A DNA stretch of 64,000 nt, from positions 1,922,001-1,986,000 of the forward strand of contig JAHQIY010000017.1 of the NCBI GenBank assembly GCA_019054805.1. The letters are read 5' to 3'. Below, piece by piece: positions 1-12,384 of the stretch. A model generated the notes under the pieces. It was not told the DNA's origin, ran no database searches, and saw nothing but the letters and a program-made list of their open reading frames with translations. The translations under genes were made by a program, and so were the position numbers. Within the stretch, counting starts at the first letter, position 1, and each line of letters starts with the position of its first letter. Origin of the DNA: Brachionus manjavacas. Its lineage: Eukaryota; Rotifera; Eurotatoria; Ploima; Brachionidae.

Positions 1-106
1 TTACCAATAGAGAAATTATCGTTTTTTATTTTTTTTAATTATTTTTGTTTATTTAAATTTTAAAAAAGTGTTTGTTAAAATTATTTAATTTTATTTTATT
101 AATCAG

Positions 107-3100
107 GCTGAAATACTAAGTACCTGTAGTCATAGAAATATAATTCAATTTTACGGTATTGTGTCCAAAGACTCAAACTATTGTATCATCACAGGTAAAT
201 TGAAAAAAACTAAAAATTTTAACTTTTGGGATTAATAAAAAAAATCAAGAATATGCCGAGTACGGTTCATTGAGAGATTTTATAAAGCAACATGACTTGT
301 ACCAAGAATTTGGCTTGGATTTGATTTTGAAATGGGCGCATGACATTGCATTAGGAATGAACTATTTGCACTCAGAAGCACCTATTAAAATTCTACACCG
401 TGATCTAAAATCAAACAATGTTCTAATAACCAATGCCGAAGATCCAACATGCAAAATATGTGATTTTGGCTCATCTCGGTTTGGCATTCAGACAACGAAA
501 ATGTCGGTAATCGGCACATTTCCGTGGATGAGCCCGGAAATAATACAGAGCAAGCCGGCAAATCAATCAGCTGATGTGTGGTCCTACGGGGTCGTATTAT
601 GGGAGTTGATCACGGGAGAGGTTCCCTTCAAAGGTATTGAGGAATTTCAAATTGCTTTTCTTGTTGTCGAAAGGGAACACGTAATTTAAAGTTTTCTTTT
701 AAAACTTTAAATAAAGCCTTTTTTTAGAGACTTCCGATTCCAAATGGTTGTCCACCAGTTCTTTCTAATTTAATGCAACTATGCTGGCAGACTGATCCAG
801 GAGATCGGCCATCATTCAAGCAAATATTAGCCACTTTGGACCAAATAGACTTAGATGGTATGACTCAATTTTTTCTTTGAATGGAGATTTTTACCAATTT
901 TATTTTTGAAAAGATGATGCCAAAGCTGAAATAGACAGTTTGTTCACAATGAACAAGGCCAAATGGGAACAAGAGATCGAACAAACATTCGAAAGGCTTA
1001 AAAAAGTTAATTTATTTAGAAGAAAAAATAAAATTTTTTTATTAGAATTTTTATTTTAGATAGAAGACGACTTGCACATAAAAGAAAAGTTGCTTGAGGC
1101 TCGAGAGAAGCGTCTGAGAGAAATGGAAATGGAGCTTATTACATCGGGCACTAAATTGCTCAATATCGAAGATCATGATGTAAATTCTTGGAGCGAGATA
1201 GATGTTTATGAGTGGATTAAAAAAATTGGCACCAAATATAGCCGAGATGGAATTGGCGCATACTGTGACAAATTTTTAAATCACAATATAAATGGAAAGA
1301 GATTGATGATGATGAACAAGGCTGATTTAAGGAATATAGGCATCGCTTCCGAAGGACACATTATTGATTTATATGTAAATTTTTGTAATTTTTTTTAATC
1401 TTATTTTTGAGTAATTTAAAAGCATGAAATACACAATTTAAAGATCGAAAATATACGTCTACTTAATTTTCCTCCCCTAAAGGTAATTAAAATTATTTTG
1501 AAAAAAAATTTTCTTATTCATTTTTCAAATATTTAGACACAAAATCAAATAAAAACTCAGACTTCACTGCGAAATATCTCATTTAATTTGTTAATAGGAG
1601 CTCACATTTTGAATGCCAAAAAGCCTGAGGTAAAAAAAATATTTAATTTTGACTATAGTGCCCCAGACAAACTATCACGGCGAGTAAAAAGAGTTTTTGT
1701 AATTAAAAAAAACAAACAAAAATGAATAGATCAAATAGTAATTATATTTGGTATTAAAATAATTAAAAAATTATTTTATAATGTATTTTTTGATATTAGA
1801 TAAATAGAATTTAAAAAAATGCTTAAGTTTTTCATTAAAATACAAGTAGCAAAATAGTTTATTCTAAAGGAATAAAAAAATGTAACTTTAAATCGTAAAA
1901 GGGTGAGTTAAAAGGTTTTGTTTTTAATCCTTTATAATTTATCTTTAAAAAAAATGAAATATTCAATCTTCAGAGTCAGAGTTGGTCAAAAGTGCAAGTC
2001 TAATATCAAAATGGTAAAAAGTAAAATTCTAGTCTTGACTTTGAATTTTGAGCTACTCTGTTCAAACATAAACCATTATCTCCATAGTATATAGTCATCT
2101 AAAGGCTCTAGAAACTAAAATACTCAAGACATTCAGTTTCAACTTTGTCTTTGTTAGTAAATGCCTCCTTCTAAGGAATTGAACCATTTAAAGGATGAAA
2201 AATAATTCCATCAACCAGCTTATCATTTAATGCAGACATTTGATATTCATGCTTCAACCTGTTCATGTCATGATACATCGCCTTGCATTTAGAAAAATTA
2301 AGTTCTGTTGACCATTCAACTAAAGTATTCAGATTGTTTTGTTTTTTCAAAACGCCTACCAATTTCAGACCATTTGTTTTGATTTTCGAATTGACTCTAA
2401 CAAGTCATTTATATAAACTAAATAAACTTAATAAAAATATTTAAATTTAGAAATATAAATTTTGAATAGAAAATGAATTTTAAAATACATTTTAAAGTTC
2501 TTTAAAAGTCACAAGTCTAAGTCCGGACTTGATGAGATATTCAAATAATATGAATTCGAACATTTAAAAGAATTCATAAAAAAATTTAAACATTATCAAA
2601 AATAAAATTTAATAAGATGGATGGAGAAACAGATGGAAAAGGAAAATTATATTTCAACTTTTTAAATCGAAAAGACATGGGCTGATCCACTTGATTTGAA
2701 ATGGTTTAAATTTATTGAAAAATAATAAAATTTTTATTTAAATTAAGATTTTTTATTTGAATGTTCGAATATAAGTTTTTTTAAATTCAGTTTGAATATT
2801 TGATTTCAGCACTTTTTTTATCAAAGCGTCCTCTTTGGATAGGTCAAACTACTGATTCCTGTTACCTTTATTTTCAAAATAGATCCATTCTCATTGCAAG
2901 TAATGATTTATTTGAAAGAGAATTCATCAAATGGGTTAGTAATTAGTTTATTCATCAAACTTTGAATGTATTCTCATTTTCCACAAGACGTTTTTCACTC
3001 ATGGTACTTTTTCCAATGTTGTAATAGAACCAAAATTTTTATTAAAAAAAAAAAAAAGCATGATCGTTAAGAGTTCATTTTTCTATTGCACGAACTTTGT

Positions 3101-4397
3101 CCTAGAGCTAGGAGACAAATTAAAGCTCTTTTTGAATCTCTTCAAAGAAAGATTAAACAAATTTAAAGCTCTTTTATTTTAAAGTTGATCTTTTAAAAAT
3201 GGTACAAAATTTTATTTTTTGCAACTTTATATTTGTCTTCAAACGCTAGGACAAAATTCGAATAGAAAAAGTGGATTTTTACCATACTTATTTATAAGAT
3301 TTTTTAACATTTTTTTTAAATCCTTTTGATTTATCCATTTTATTGATTCAATTTGAATTGAAAATTTTTTGAATAAATTTAATAAGTAATTAAATGCTAG
3401 GAATTAGATAAAAAGTCTTTTTTGAAGGAGACAAAATGGAAAATGTATGTGGACACAGACGAATGTGAAGACAGCAAAGATGTCAATATAACATCTTGTA
3501 TACAAGATGTAAAATTTTCAAGTCGTGGCCACTTTGAGCAGCACTATGTAAATAGACCTCCTTTTGTAATGCGAAATTGGGTCCGTAGTGTCATAGAGGA
3601 CACTAAAATAATCTGTACCATACATTATGATGTAAGGTAACACATTAAAAAAGGTCAATGAAAATTAATTAATTTTTTCCAAAGAATAAAGTCATTCAGC
3701 CCCGCAAAACCATTCTAGAGTATGAGCTCTGTCTGAACAAATCAGTGGTTCATTTTATTCAATTAACTGTGGAAGCCGAAGACAATTCATTTCTTAAAAC
3801 TACACAGTCCACTTACACTTCATCGAATGCGTCCACTGCCACTGGAGCAATTGCTTTAATTAGCTCTAATATTCAATTTCAGGCTCTGAATAACTCGACT
3901 TCGTCACTGCTTTTCATTAGACAGTCGTCGAGTGGTGAGAATGTGTGGAAAAAACGAAATCTGGAAAATTCAGTAATAATTCCTCAAGAAACTCAATTTA
4001 AAAGTAACAAAATTATAATTTTTTAGTTAAAATAGAAAATTTTTTTTTTAAAGATTCGTCAGATTTGTGGTCAGGGGTTGTGTCGGGAAAATATAAAAGT
4101 AATAGTAGCATCAAAAGACAATCTAGCGAGGCTTGCTTTGATAAAAAAACCAACAACAATGAAAAATTTAATCGAAGTCAGACAATTACAGATCCGATGC
4201 CGGATAAACGCAAAAGTTGTCCCAGTATTGGAAATGAGTTGAATAATAAGAATGGTCAAAACCAGAATGGCCGTATAAAAAGATGTCTGAGTGGATTCGG
4301 CAGAGGAAAATTAACTCTACCTAATAAAAAGGATGTCAAAGCCAACTCTGGTTATTTACTTGATACAAATCTAAATCAAAAACCAATGTTTTATTGA
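107..4397 (+). CDS. ZAK/MAP3K20-like mixed-lineage kinase, 3' part (5' exons lie left of window)
   Basis: Serine/threonine MAP3-kinase of the ZAK (MLTK, MAP3K20) type, which in animals relays ribosome-collision and other stresses to JNK/p38. Exons read in frame: 107-194, 250-680, 728-857, 914-1005, 1060-1374, 1423-1482, 1537-1629, 3428-3631, 3685-4003 and 4054-4397. Visible are the end of the N-lobe (RNIIQFYG), catalytic loop HRDLKSNN, DFGSSRF and the APE-equivalent SPE. A short coiled-coil segment follows (about 914-1150), then a SAM domain (about 1180-1374). The region after it keeps ZAK-specific blocks such as NFPPL, KWKMY and RPPFVM. The tail is Ser/Lys/Asn-rich and ends in KPMFY. That domain order separates ZAK from DLK/LZK and plain MLKs, which lack SAM. 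The glycine loop and catalytic lysine are outside the window. The 1.8-kb intron 1630-3427 carries repeats. Confidence 0.9.
1977..2060. mobile_element. Short hAT-like MITE copy in a kinase intron
   Basis: An 84-bp segment begins CAGAGTTGGTCAAAAGT and its other end, read on the opposite strand, begins CAGAGTAGCTCAAAA. These are the termini of the MITE family seen intact at 38304-38819. The flanks share only TTCA, so no convincing 8-bp target duplication remains. It lies inside the intron 1630-3427. Confidence 0.5.
2171..2395 (-). mobile_element. LINE reverse-transcriptase fragment
   Basis: The minus-strand frame reads NNLNTLVEWS, then FSKCKAMYH and LKHEYQMS. This is the pattern downstream of the catalytic FADD box in Jockey/CR1-type non-LTR reverse transcriptases (LQ.DLD.L..WS...L.FN..KC). 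Only about 60 residues are recognisable and neither end of the element is visible. It lies antisense in an intron of the ZAK-like gene. Confidence 0.6.
3091..3260. mobile_element. Small terminal-inverted-repeat element (MITE-like)
   Basis: The left arm starts CGAACTTTGTCCTAG and continues to AGACAAATTAAAG. The right arm, reverse complemented, starts CGAATTTTGTCCTAG and continues to AGACAAATATAAAG. The arms are about 35 bp and mostly alike, around an AT-rich core without coding capacity. It sits in the large intron of the ZAK-like gene. A related TTTGTCTAGGAACAAAAT motif occurs near 38583-38601. Confidence 0.5.
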
Positions 4398-6038
4398 AAA
4401 TTTTAATAGCAATTTTTTTAATATTCGCGTCATTTAAAGTAGAAAATGTCCTTTTGTTTCGATGAAATTGGCAAATTTAAATTTGTTAAAATTGTATTTC
4501 CATTATTGAATAAATTATTTCATAGTGAATATTTTTTATATTTATAAAAGACCATTTGCTGTGGTTTTAAAAAAACAAAAATATTATTACTTTTTTTATA
4601 AAACTATGCCCCTAGTATCTGGCTCTTTGACAATTCCAAAAATTATTTTTTGTATTTCTTTGATTAACCTAGGAGCTAAGTAAATTGAAGTTTATTGAAA
4701 ATTGAAATTGATAAATCAAAATAGACTATAAACTGTGAGAAATAGTCGTAAAAGATTATAATTAGATAACCCAAAAAAATCTAATTAATTAATCAATATC
4801 AATTAATTTTCTTAAAATTTTTAAAAATTAAATTTCTTATGTTTTATTGCATAAGTTTTGATCTTATAGAGATGTTGTCTTGAAATTTTTTAAACATACT
4901 TCCCAGTCAACTTTATTTTAAAGGATCTTTAAAGAAATTTTAGAGAAATTTGTAGAGTTTTTTTAGAGGTTATCGTACATTTTTCTTTAGAATATCTTAA
5001 AAATTTCTTTTAAATTTCTCTAAAATATCTTTTAAGTTTCTTTTATTTATCCCTAAAGAGTCTTCAAATTTTTTTCAATTTTTCAATTTTTTTAATCAGT
5101 AAGCGGTATGCATTTATTAATTAAGGTCAATTAACATGATTTTGTGCCTCAGAAAATTTTCAAGGATCTAGATATGAATGATCAAAATCAAGATCACTAA
5201 AGCTGCCTTAAAGCTAGATATCCATTAAAAAATAATATATAATATAAAGAAAATGTATAATAGGCAATTCAAATAAAGTAATAAAATCTTTTGATTATCA
5301 CTTGCCAAATCCTTAAAAAATAAAAACAAATGATATATGTACAATGGTTTTTTGTATGAAGTAATTATCAATAATTTTGTTGTGGTTCGGGTTAAATTAA
5401 GAGTTATGATGTCTAAACGCTACATTAATATTTTTTTCATTTAAAAATCTAAAAATCAAGAAATGAACAAAAAGTTAAACATTTTCAAGAAAAAATTAAA
5501 ATGAAGAGTTGTTTCACAAGTCTTAAGTCAACTCAAAGACTGGGTTGGACATTAACTTCAGTGAGTATGCTAAAAATAGGGCGCCAAAATAATTAACAAG
5601 AACGACCATTCATCAGTCATGATTGCGGTCTCATAAATTTTTTTGCCGTTTAAGGGAGTTATTTTGGCGGTAAAGTTTAAGACAAAGCTAAAATTAAAGT
5701 CCAGGTCCGGAATTTAAAAAATTATTATAAGTTTGGACTTTACCCAGTCAATCTTATTTTAAAGAATCTTTAAAGAATTTTTGGAGATATTTTTAAAGAA
5801 TTTTTAGAGGATATCGGACATTTTTCTTTAAAAATTCTCTAAAAATATCTCCAAAAATACTCCAAATTTTCTACAAAATTTCTTTAAAAAATCTTTTTAA
5901 AATCTTTATTTTTAAATAAACTTAAACGCCAAAAAATTTAATCAAATTTATAAGTAAAATAAATTTTATTTTAAATTAAGGTTCTTGGATTGATTAAAAT
6001 TACAAAAATTGTTATAAAATATAAAAATTCTTTAGTTT
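4398..6038. repeat. Intergenic AT-rich tract with repeat copies starting CCCAGTCA
   Basis: No gene is recognised. Two related repeats start CCCAGTCAA at 4902 and CCCAGTCA at 5743. Each continues into TTATTTTAAAG(A/G)ATCTTTAAAG and a self-complementary Ctttaaaga/TCTTTAAAG-rich body of about 160 bp, with a central ATCG(T/G)ACATTTTTC. A separate 14-bp inverted repeat (GCGCCAAAATAATT at 5581-5594, AGTTATTTTGGCGG at 5657-5670) could form a hairpin. The function of both is unknown. They look like MITE remnants. Confidence 0.5.
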
Positions 6039-7638
6039 TTACCAAATAAAATAATAACAAATATTTACAAAATTAATTTCAATTTTTTTTTTTAAATCTT
6101 GGATTATCGAATTTAGAGTCAAGTTTAATGCTGTCACGTTGAAATTTGAATCCTGTTTACTGATCATATCTATTAAATAAATGTATTTTATTAAAAAAAT
6201 TAATATTTAAAAAAAATTACCAAACACTGGATTGATTGTATTTGCAAAATCACGTTTAAATTGTTTTGCTGTCTTTGAAATCCAAGATTGTGTATCAGGA
6301 ACGAGCACAAGTAATGCCTTCCGCATGCAACGAGAGCCTTGATTTTCAGAACAGGATTCTATTAGTGAAAGAACTGATGATCTTGCTAAAGGTTCTACAA
6401 AAAAGTTGGGATATTCGCTTGAAAGGGTAACAAGTGTTTTATCATTTGCATTTGGTTTAAACAATTTTTGGAAAATTTCACTCATTGATAAAATTTTTCT
6501 TATATCTTCGTGAGCTAAAAAATTAGAAAAATTAATTTGTTTAGATAATGAAATACAAAATCAAAGAAAATTTAATAGAATTTTAATTTTGGATATTACT
6601 AAAAGTATTTTTAAGATCCTGGATCGTCTCTTCAAGCTTTTTATTTTCATCCTCAAGTTCTTCATTTCTAGATCTCAATATTTGAACAGTTTCAAACAAT
6701 TCAACTGATTTTTTTTTAAAAGAAAATTTTCTTCATTTAGATTCTTTAACTTTTTCAAGGTTTCATCATGATGTTGACTTCCTGAAGTTGCTCTTATTTC
6801 CCTCTTTTTTTTAACTTCAGGAACAATTTCGTTTCCTTGTGATACTGTGTTCAATATGTCCTGACATTTTTTTTTGGACCCTTTTAAAAAATATAAGGAA
6901 AATTAAAATTATTTGGTAAAAAAATGATATCTCTAATTATTCCATTAAATAGTTAGGAAAAAAATATTTCATTAATATTTAATCAAAAAATTAATTAAAA
7001 TAGAAAATTAAAAATACCTAAACATTTAATTAAGCCTGAATAAATTCTTTTTCCAAAAGAAATGTCATATTCTTCGCCTTCGTTTATTTTCCCGTTATTT
7101 GAGTGTATTGCAAAAATTGAAACAATGGAAAATTTTTTTTCTTGGATCCAAAATACTAATGCAAAATCTTCGATTTTTGTAATCTGAATTTTTGACTTTG
7201 GCATTAAATTTTTTTCAACATTTTTGGTAATTAAAGAATCACTAAAATTCGATAAAATTTTTTTTTAAAGAATTGTTTTTTTTCCATAGCTTAGTTTAAA
7301 ATTACTGCATATAAGATAATTTTGATATTTAACTTAAGCCTAAGATCTGAATCAAAAATAAAAAAATAAATAAAAATTTTTTACTTTTCTTTTGTTGAAG
7401 ATGAAGATATTGAAGTTGTTGACTCACATTCTGATGGATCATTGTTATCGTCAGATTCATCTAAGAAAAGTTCATTTCTAACCTGACAATTTTTTTTTGG
7501 TTTTTTTTTTAATTTTCCTTGTAAAATCTTATATGTTCTTTCATTTATTTCTTCTTTTCTTTCGATTAAATTTATCTTTTGATTTTCCAATATTTTACTG
7601 CTTTTATGCTTCTTAGATAATTCAGATTTTGAATTCAT
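6039..7638 (-). pseudogene. BEN-like coiled-coil protein gene of a DNA transposon, decayed
   Basis: Five minus-strand exons fit in frame: 7638-7385, 7241-7018, 6880-6600, 6514-6221 and 6169-6039. Exon 1 gives a Lys/Ser/Glu-rich N-terminus. Exon 2 holds a module reading EDFALVFWIQ ... FSIVSIF ... YSGLIKCLG, as found before BEN domains in several invertebrate proteins. Exon 3 starts GSKKKCQD and becomes a coiled coil (NEELEDENKKLEETIQ). Exon 4 resembles the BEN DNA/protein-binding fold. The junction GSKKKC across the exon 2/3 splice supports the model. The poly-A run near 6718 in exon 3 is out of frame by one base, so this copy is probably broken, unless the run is a sequencing error. The start at 7638 lies 91 bp beyond the end of the neighbouring transposase remnant on the same strand, suggesting a second gene of that element. 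The BEN call is moderately sure. Confidence 0.55.
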
Positions 7639-7728
7639 AATTAACTCAAACTATTATATTTTGTATGAAATTCTAAAAAAATTTATTGCATAAAAATTAA
7701 TTAATATTATTTTAGTTATTTTACAAAA

Positions 7729-10216
7729 TTAATTAAAAAAATGATTTGAAGAAAAATGATTTAAAATAAAGGCATTATCATTGTGTTTGGTACAAAAAAT
7801 TGTTTTAATGTCATGAAAATCAGTGATCAGAAAATATTCATTCGATTCCACAGAAATGAAGAAATGACTTTTAATTGATTGACTTTTTGAATAAAATGGA
7901 TTATCAATTTCAATCATTTTTTTACAGATGATAAAAGCTTGTTCATCGAATTTGAATACATAAACAATTTGACCATATTCTTTTCCTTTTTTAATAAAGC
8001 TGTTACAAAAACGATTTTTTGAAATAGAAATTGTAAAATGAAATGGTCCAACACTAATTCTTTCAAAAAAAAAAATTTTTTCCATTTTGTCCTTGAAATA
8101 AAAAGAAAATATTTTTTGACATTTGTTTCGATCAAACTGAGATCTAAAAAATTTTTTTAAAAAATTTGATTTCCGTACCAGAGACATTACAATGTTTATA
8201 ATTAGAAGATTTAAGCGCAAAGTTTTTGCAGATAAATTCTGTATATTCATTTTCAGTTTCTTTATCGTCGATGTACAACTTTAAGCACTGAGAAACACTC
8301 CATAATTTAATAAACTCATCTCCAATTAGATCCTTTCCTCTTATCATTGTGGTCAATTTTCGATTTAATTCCTCAAATGGATAGCAAGAGCTATTGTTTA
8401 ATGGCCCAGATTGGACTGTCATTTCAACCAAGTGTAACAGTTCATGAATTCCTGAACTCATTATATGGGAATCATATAATATTTCAAGATCTATAACAAA
8501 ATTTCGGAGCAGCTCTTTACAGAAATTAAAGCTTTTCTATCTATCTGTTTACAATAAAGTTGTTCTAAACTAATTACTAAATTTATTAAATGCTGAAGAT
8601 AAGCTTCAGACATGATTTCGAAAAAAATTGGAATTGCATAAAAAAAAATGAAATTCATATATTCATGGGCCCTCCACTTTTTATGACTGAGTATGCTTCT
8701 CGGTGCATAGCTGAATAAATTAGGTGGCCTGATTTTCATTAACTTATTGTCTAGTTATACTAAATTTTTTTTCTGTGAGTAAGGCTCTTTGGCCGAACTC
8801 TCAAACCAATAACTAAAAAGTTTTTTCACAACACCTAAAAATAGAATGCATTGAGTCAATTAAAGTGCTTTCAATTGGCTTATAAAACTTAAGTGTTGAT
8901 AAAACTGAGACACCTTTGACTCCATCACTTGGAAGACCAGAAATTTTCGAATATTCAATATCAGTCCTATAGTTTTCATCGTTTCTGAGTAACATACTAA
9001 TATCTTCATACTTAAAAACATGATGATGGCCATTTTTGTATTGTAAAAAGTGCCCTTTTTGTTTACATTTGATGCACCCAAAATAACCATTTGAGGAAAT
9101 AGTATTTAAAATAAGGGATCTTGCGGGCTTGTCAAATGTTCCAAAAGTTACAAAAAATCTATAAATCTGATTGCCTATTCTTGTGCCTAATTCAAGCATT
9201 TTTAAATCAGTTATAATGGGCTCTAGAAATTCATCAAGCCTTTCAGGCTTTCCATCTGATACAAGTAATCCTTGTTAAAAATTTTAATTTACAGAATATT
9301 AAAAAATTGTACCTACCTGCTATAAGAATGTTGTCAATATAAAATCTATATTGAATAGGAATTTCATTAATTGATAAATAGACGGGCCAAACAGAAATAT
9401 TAGATTTTAAAGACAATTCTATACCATCTGTATTAAGCGTCATGCTATAATTATTTTCAAAACCACTGTTGTTTGATGGCAAATTTGTTTTGAAATATTT
9501 ATAGTACTCTCCGTCACTAACATCACTAATAACATCCTGATTGTAATTAAAGCTAGTCTTTGTTGGCAATATTTTTTTTTTAAATAACCGCTTTATTTGA
9601 TTCATTACAGGTATAAAGTAAAAAATAGACAATCTTTATAAAAATAATAAAAATAATTAAATTAAAAAAATTATACTTACCTTGAATTACATGTCAGACA
9701 ATACCTTTGTTTGGAATGCTCCAAAGCTACTTTTTTGCTACATTTATTACAAAACCAATGTTTTGAATAATCAATTGTTTCGTTTTGTAATCAGTGGCTA
9801 TATCAAGTTTGGTTGCTATTCTAAAAAGCTGTAGAATTAGTTTAAGTGCCGTTTGTGATATTTTCCCAGCATAAAAAAGTGTTAATAAAGAAATATTTAA
9901 AAACTCAATTTTTTCTGAGTCATTAATAAAATTTTTTTGCTCTATGTTCAAAAAATCAAATGATGTATCATTGTCGGATTGAGACTTGCTTGAATTTTCA
10001 AATTCAGGATAGAAATCGCCAAAATCAAATGATCCTTCCGAATTTGGAATATTATCATTTTGGTTTGTTGGAGCTTTTTGTAAACCAAATTTGAAATTAC
10101 TACAAATTTTGTTGAATTGATGCAAAATATTTTCTTTTTCCTTTTTTTCTTGAATAAATCGTTGATCTTGGAATTTTTACTGAATCATTGAGATAATATT
10201 GAAATCGCTTTCCCAT
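7729..10216 (-). pseudogene. Tnp2-type (EnSpm/CACTA-like) transposase gene, decayed
   Basis: Read leftward from 10216: an N-terminus starting MGKRFQYYLND; an acidic/Asn-rich stretch; a zinc-ribbon-like block (WFCNKCSKK ... YCLTCNSR, about 9685-9760); then MTLNTDGIELS ... VWPVYLSINEIP (about 9335-9450). An intron at about 9272-9315 follows. Next come FGTFDKPARS, GYFGCIKCKQKGHF, GVKGVSVLSTLKFY and DSMHSI, then LGVVKKL about 8810-8840. Later blocks are IRPPNLFSYAPRSI, WRAHEYMNFI, GIHELLHLVEM and GPLNNSSCYPFEELN, then YGQIVYVFKF. This is the Tnp2 transposase layout of CACTA/EnSpm DNA transposons (Pfam transposase_21 type). Reading needs frame changes near 10150, 9760, 8830 and 8515 and passes a stop near 8770, so the copy looks inactive. 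Several breaks lie in homopolymers and could be assembly errors. No terminal repeats were found. Confidence 0.75.
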
Positions 10217-11439
10217 ATTAAATTTTATCTAATCATATCTAAAATAAAATTATTGTCAAAATTACTTTAAAAAAATATAGCTCACATCCAACCGATTCAG
10301 TATATTTTATTTTAGAAAGGTTTAAGCTTAGAAAGCTGTAATTCATAAATTTAAAAAAACAAGTGTCTTAAGATTTCAATTAGAAGCGTGAATAAAAAGC
10401 GTTTATCAGAGTGTGCAAAAATTTTATGAATGAATAAATTACAAGAAATAAATTGTCATAAAGACAAGAAATTTGTCTTATGTTCGAAAAATTTTCTTAT
10501 AAATAACTAAGCTTTTAAAAATAAAAATTTTATTAATGATTTGGAATAATAATTTGATTAACAATAAATGAGAAGAGTTAAATTCTTAATTTTTTTTGAA
10601 AGCCATTTAAGCGATAGGGAACTAATAAACTAAAGAGAGAGAAATGTTCTTATTTGTTATAAACATAACTTTTCATTATTTTGTTTTTTATTTTATTATA
10701 ATTGCCATTAAATTTGAAAAGAATTTTAAAAATTTTTAAATAATTTATAATTTATAATTTATTTTTTAATTTAGTGTCATTTTTTGGTAATTAAAAAAAA
10801 TTCTTACTATTGATAGTAGAATTGTATAGGATTATTTGGAACATGTTATAAATTAGTTAGAGGAAAGCTAAATTTTTTTCATCTGGTTATCGGTTCATTT
10901 AATCAAAGATCTGGTCAATCTTCTTTTATCTTATCCTACAACTTCAAAGTAATAATTAAAAAATTCTCATCTGTTTATGCAATGTTTTTTTGTAGATCTG
11001 ATAATTAACAATCCTGAAGTGCTATTTTTTATCCAATCCAAAACAATAATTCAAAGATGAGAAGCTTTAACTCTACACTAATATAAACAACTAAATAAAT
11101 AAATTAATAACTTAAAAATAAAAAAATTTGAAAAAATCTTCAAAATTTTATTATTTTAAAAAATTTTGATGAAATTATTAAAAAATTCAAACCTTTTAAC
11201 TTGATTGAGAGTATATTACATTTTTTGTAAAAAAAAAATTTAGAGAAATTATAAAGAATTTAAAGTATATTAAACGAAAATAAATTATTCTTTATAATCT
11301 TTTTATTATAAATCACTAGAAAATCTTTATATTGTCTTCCAAAATTTCTGATTATGGAATCTTTTAAAGAATCTTTAAAGATACTTCAAAAAATCTCTAA
11401 AAGTTTTTTACAAATATATCCGTAAAAAAACACAGTAAG
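10217..11439. other. Non-coding AT-rich spacer
   Basis: No reading frame with a recognisable domain occurs. The tract is AT-rich with A/T runs and a few TTAGAGAAATTATAAAG-like stretches around 11240-11410 resembling the flanking repeats. It may include the uncharacterised end of the transposon at 6.0-10.2 kb. Confidence 0.5.
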
Positions 11440-11612
11440 TATTTTACGGAGAATTTAGAGCGAAAATAAAGAATTTTTTATTCACATTAATGATTTTATT
11501 TTATCTCTAGAATATCTCTATTTTTACTTCAAAATAGGCCAAATTTTAGAGATTTTATAAAGAATCTTTACAGATACTACAAAAAATCTCTATAAAATGT
11601 CTGACTGGGTAA
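11440..11612. repeat. AT-rich repeat, copy ending TGACTGGGT
   Basis: About 170 bp containing AAAGAATTTTTTATTCACAT, TACTTCAAAATAGGCCAAAT and the end AAAATGTCTGACTGGGT. It matches a second copy at 12385-12557 in the same orientation. The terminus reads ACCCAGTCAGACATTTTATA on the opposite strand, related to the CCCAGTCA starts at 4902 and 5743. It is non-coding, and a non-autonomous DNA transposon is my inference. Confidence 0.55.
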
Positions 11613-11715
11613 CTTGACTTAAACCTTATGACTTTTTAACAATTAAATTAAAAAGAAGAAAATTTCCTTATTACTTTAATTGAAATTTTGATGTAAATAA
11701 AAAATAAACGCTGAA

Positions 11716-12240
11716 TTAAATGATATTAATTTGAATGGAAACAGAATAGTGAGCCAAAAAGAAATCAAGTTTCTTGGTATTAAATTTGATTCTAAGTTAA
11801 ACTTTAATATACTAGTAGACGAAATTAAAGAACGCTGCAACAAAAGGCTAAATATTATTAAGAAATTGTTAAACAAAAAATGGGGTCTCAATCAAAACAC
11901 ACTAGGAAATTTATATAAATCTTTAGTCGGATCGATTTTAGACTATTCTTTTCCTTGCTTGAATTCATTTTCAGAAAATAAAATCAAAAAACTACAAGCA
12001 ATTCAGAATACAGCAGTAAGATCTATCCTTAAGTTAAAATATTATACTCCCTCCAACATCGTGCAACATGAAGCTTTTAATACACTTAAATTACTAACAG
12101 TCTCGAATCGTCTTTTTGAGTTGAGTTGGGACAGGACTGAGTCATTCTATTCCATTGGTTGAAAGACTGGTGAAAGAATACAAAGAAGGTTTCGAATCAA
12201 GATATATTAAATACCCAACTCCATTGTGTAATTGCTACCT
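11716..12240 (+). mobile_element. LINE 3' fragment (reverse-transcriptase C-terminal region)
   Basis: The frame from about 11716 reads LNGNRIVSQKEIKFLGIKFD, then NILVDEIKERCNKRLN, LYKSLVGSILDYSFPC and IQNTAVRSILKL. This is the thumb/connection region of a Jockey-like non-LTR retrotransposon (kyLGi.fD..L.w..hi ... R...Lkk). After SNRLFEL the frame breaks near 12130-12160, and IPLVERLVKEYKEGF and RYIKYPTPLCN continue in another frame to about 12230. It lacks the endonuclease and catalytic palm. It lies between two copies of one AT-rich repeat. Confidence 0.75.
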
Positions 12241-12384
12241 TACTATTTCTTCTTTTTTTCCTGAAACTTAAACTATTTAAACATGTGCCACATGTAACAA
12301 TCTTTTCCAATTTATGTCTTTTCAACTTTCATTTTTTTAGCTTATTTACTCTATTTTCTAAATCTCTAAAACTTTTTGACTGAC

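Noticed and set aside
7381-7638. Separate small gene with a Lys/Ser-rich product
   Set aside because: Its end carries a splice donor that joins in phase to the next exon at 7241, so it is better read as exon 1 of the BEN-like gene.
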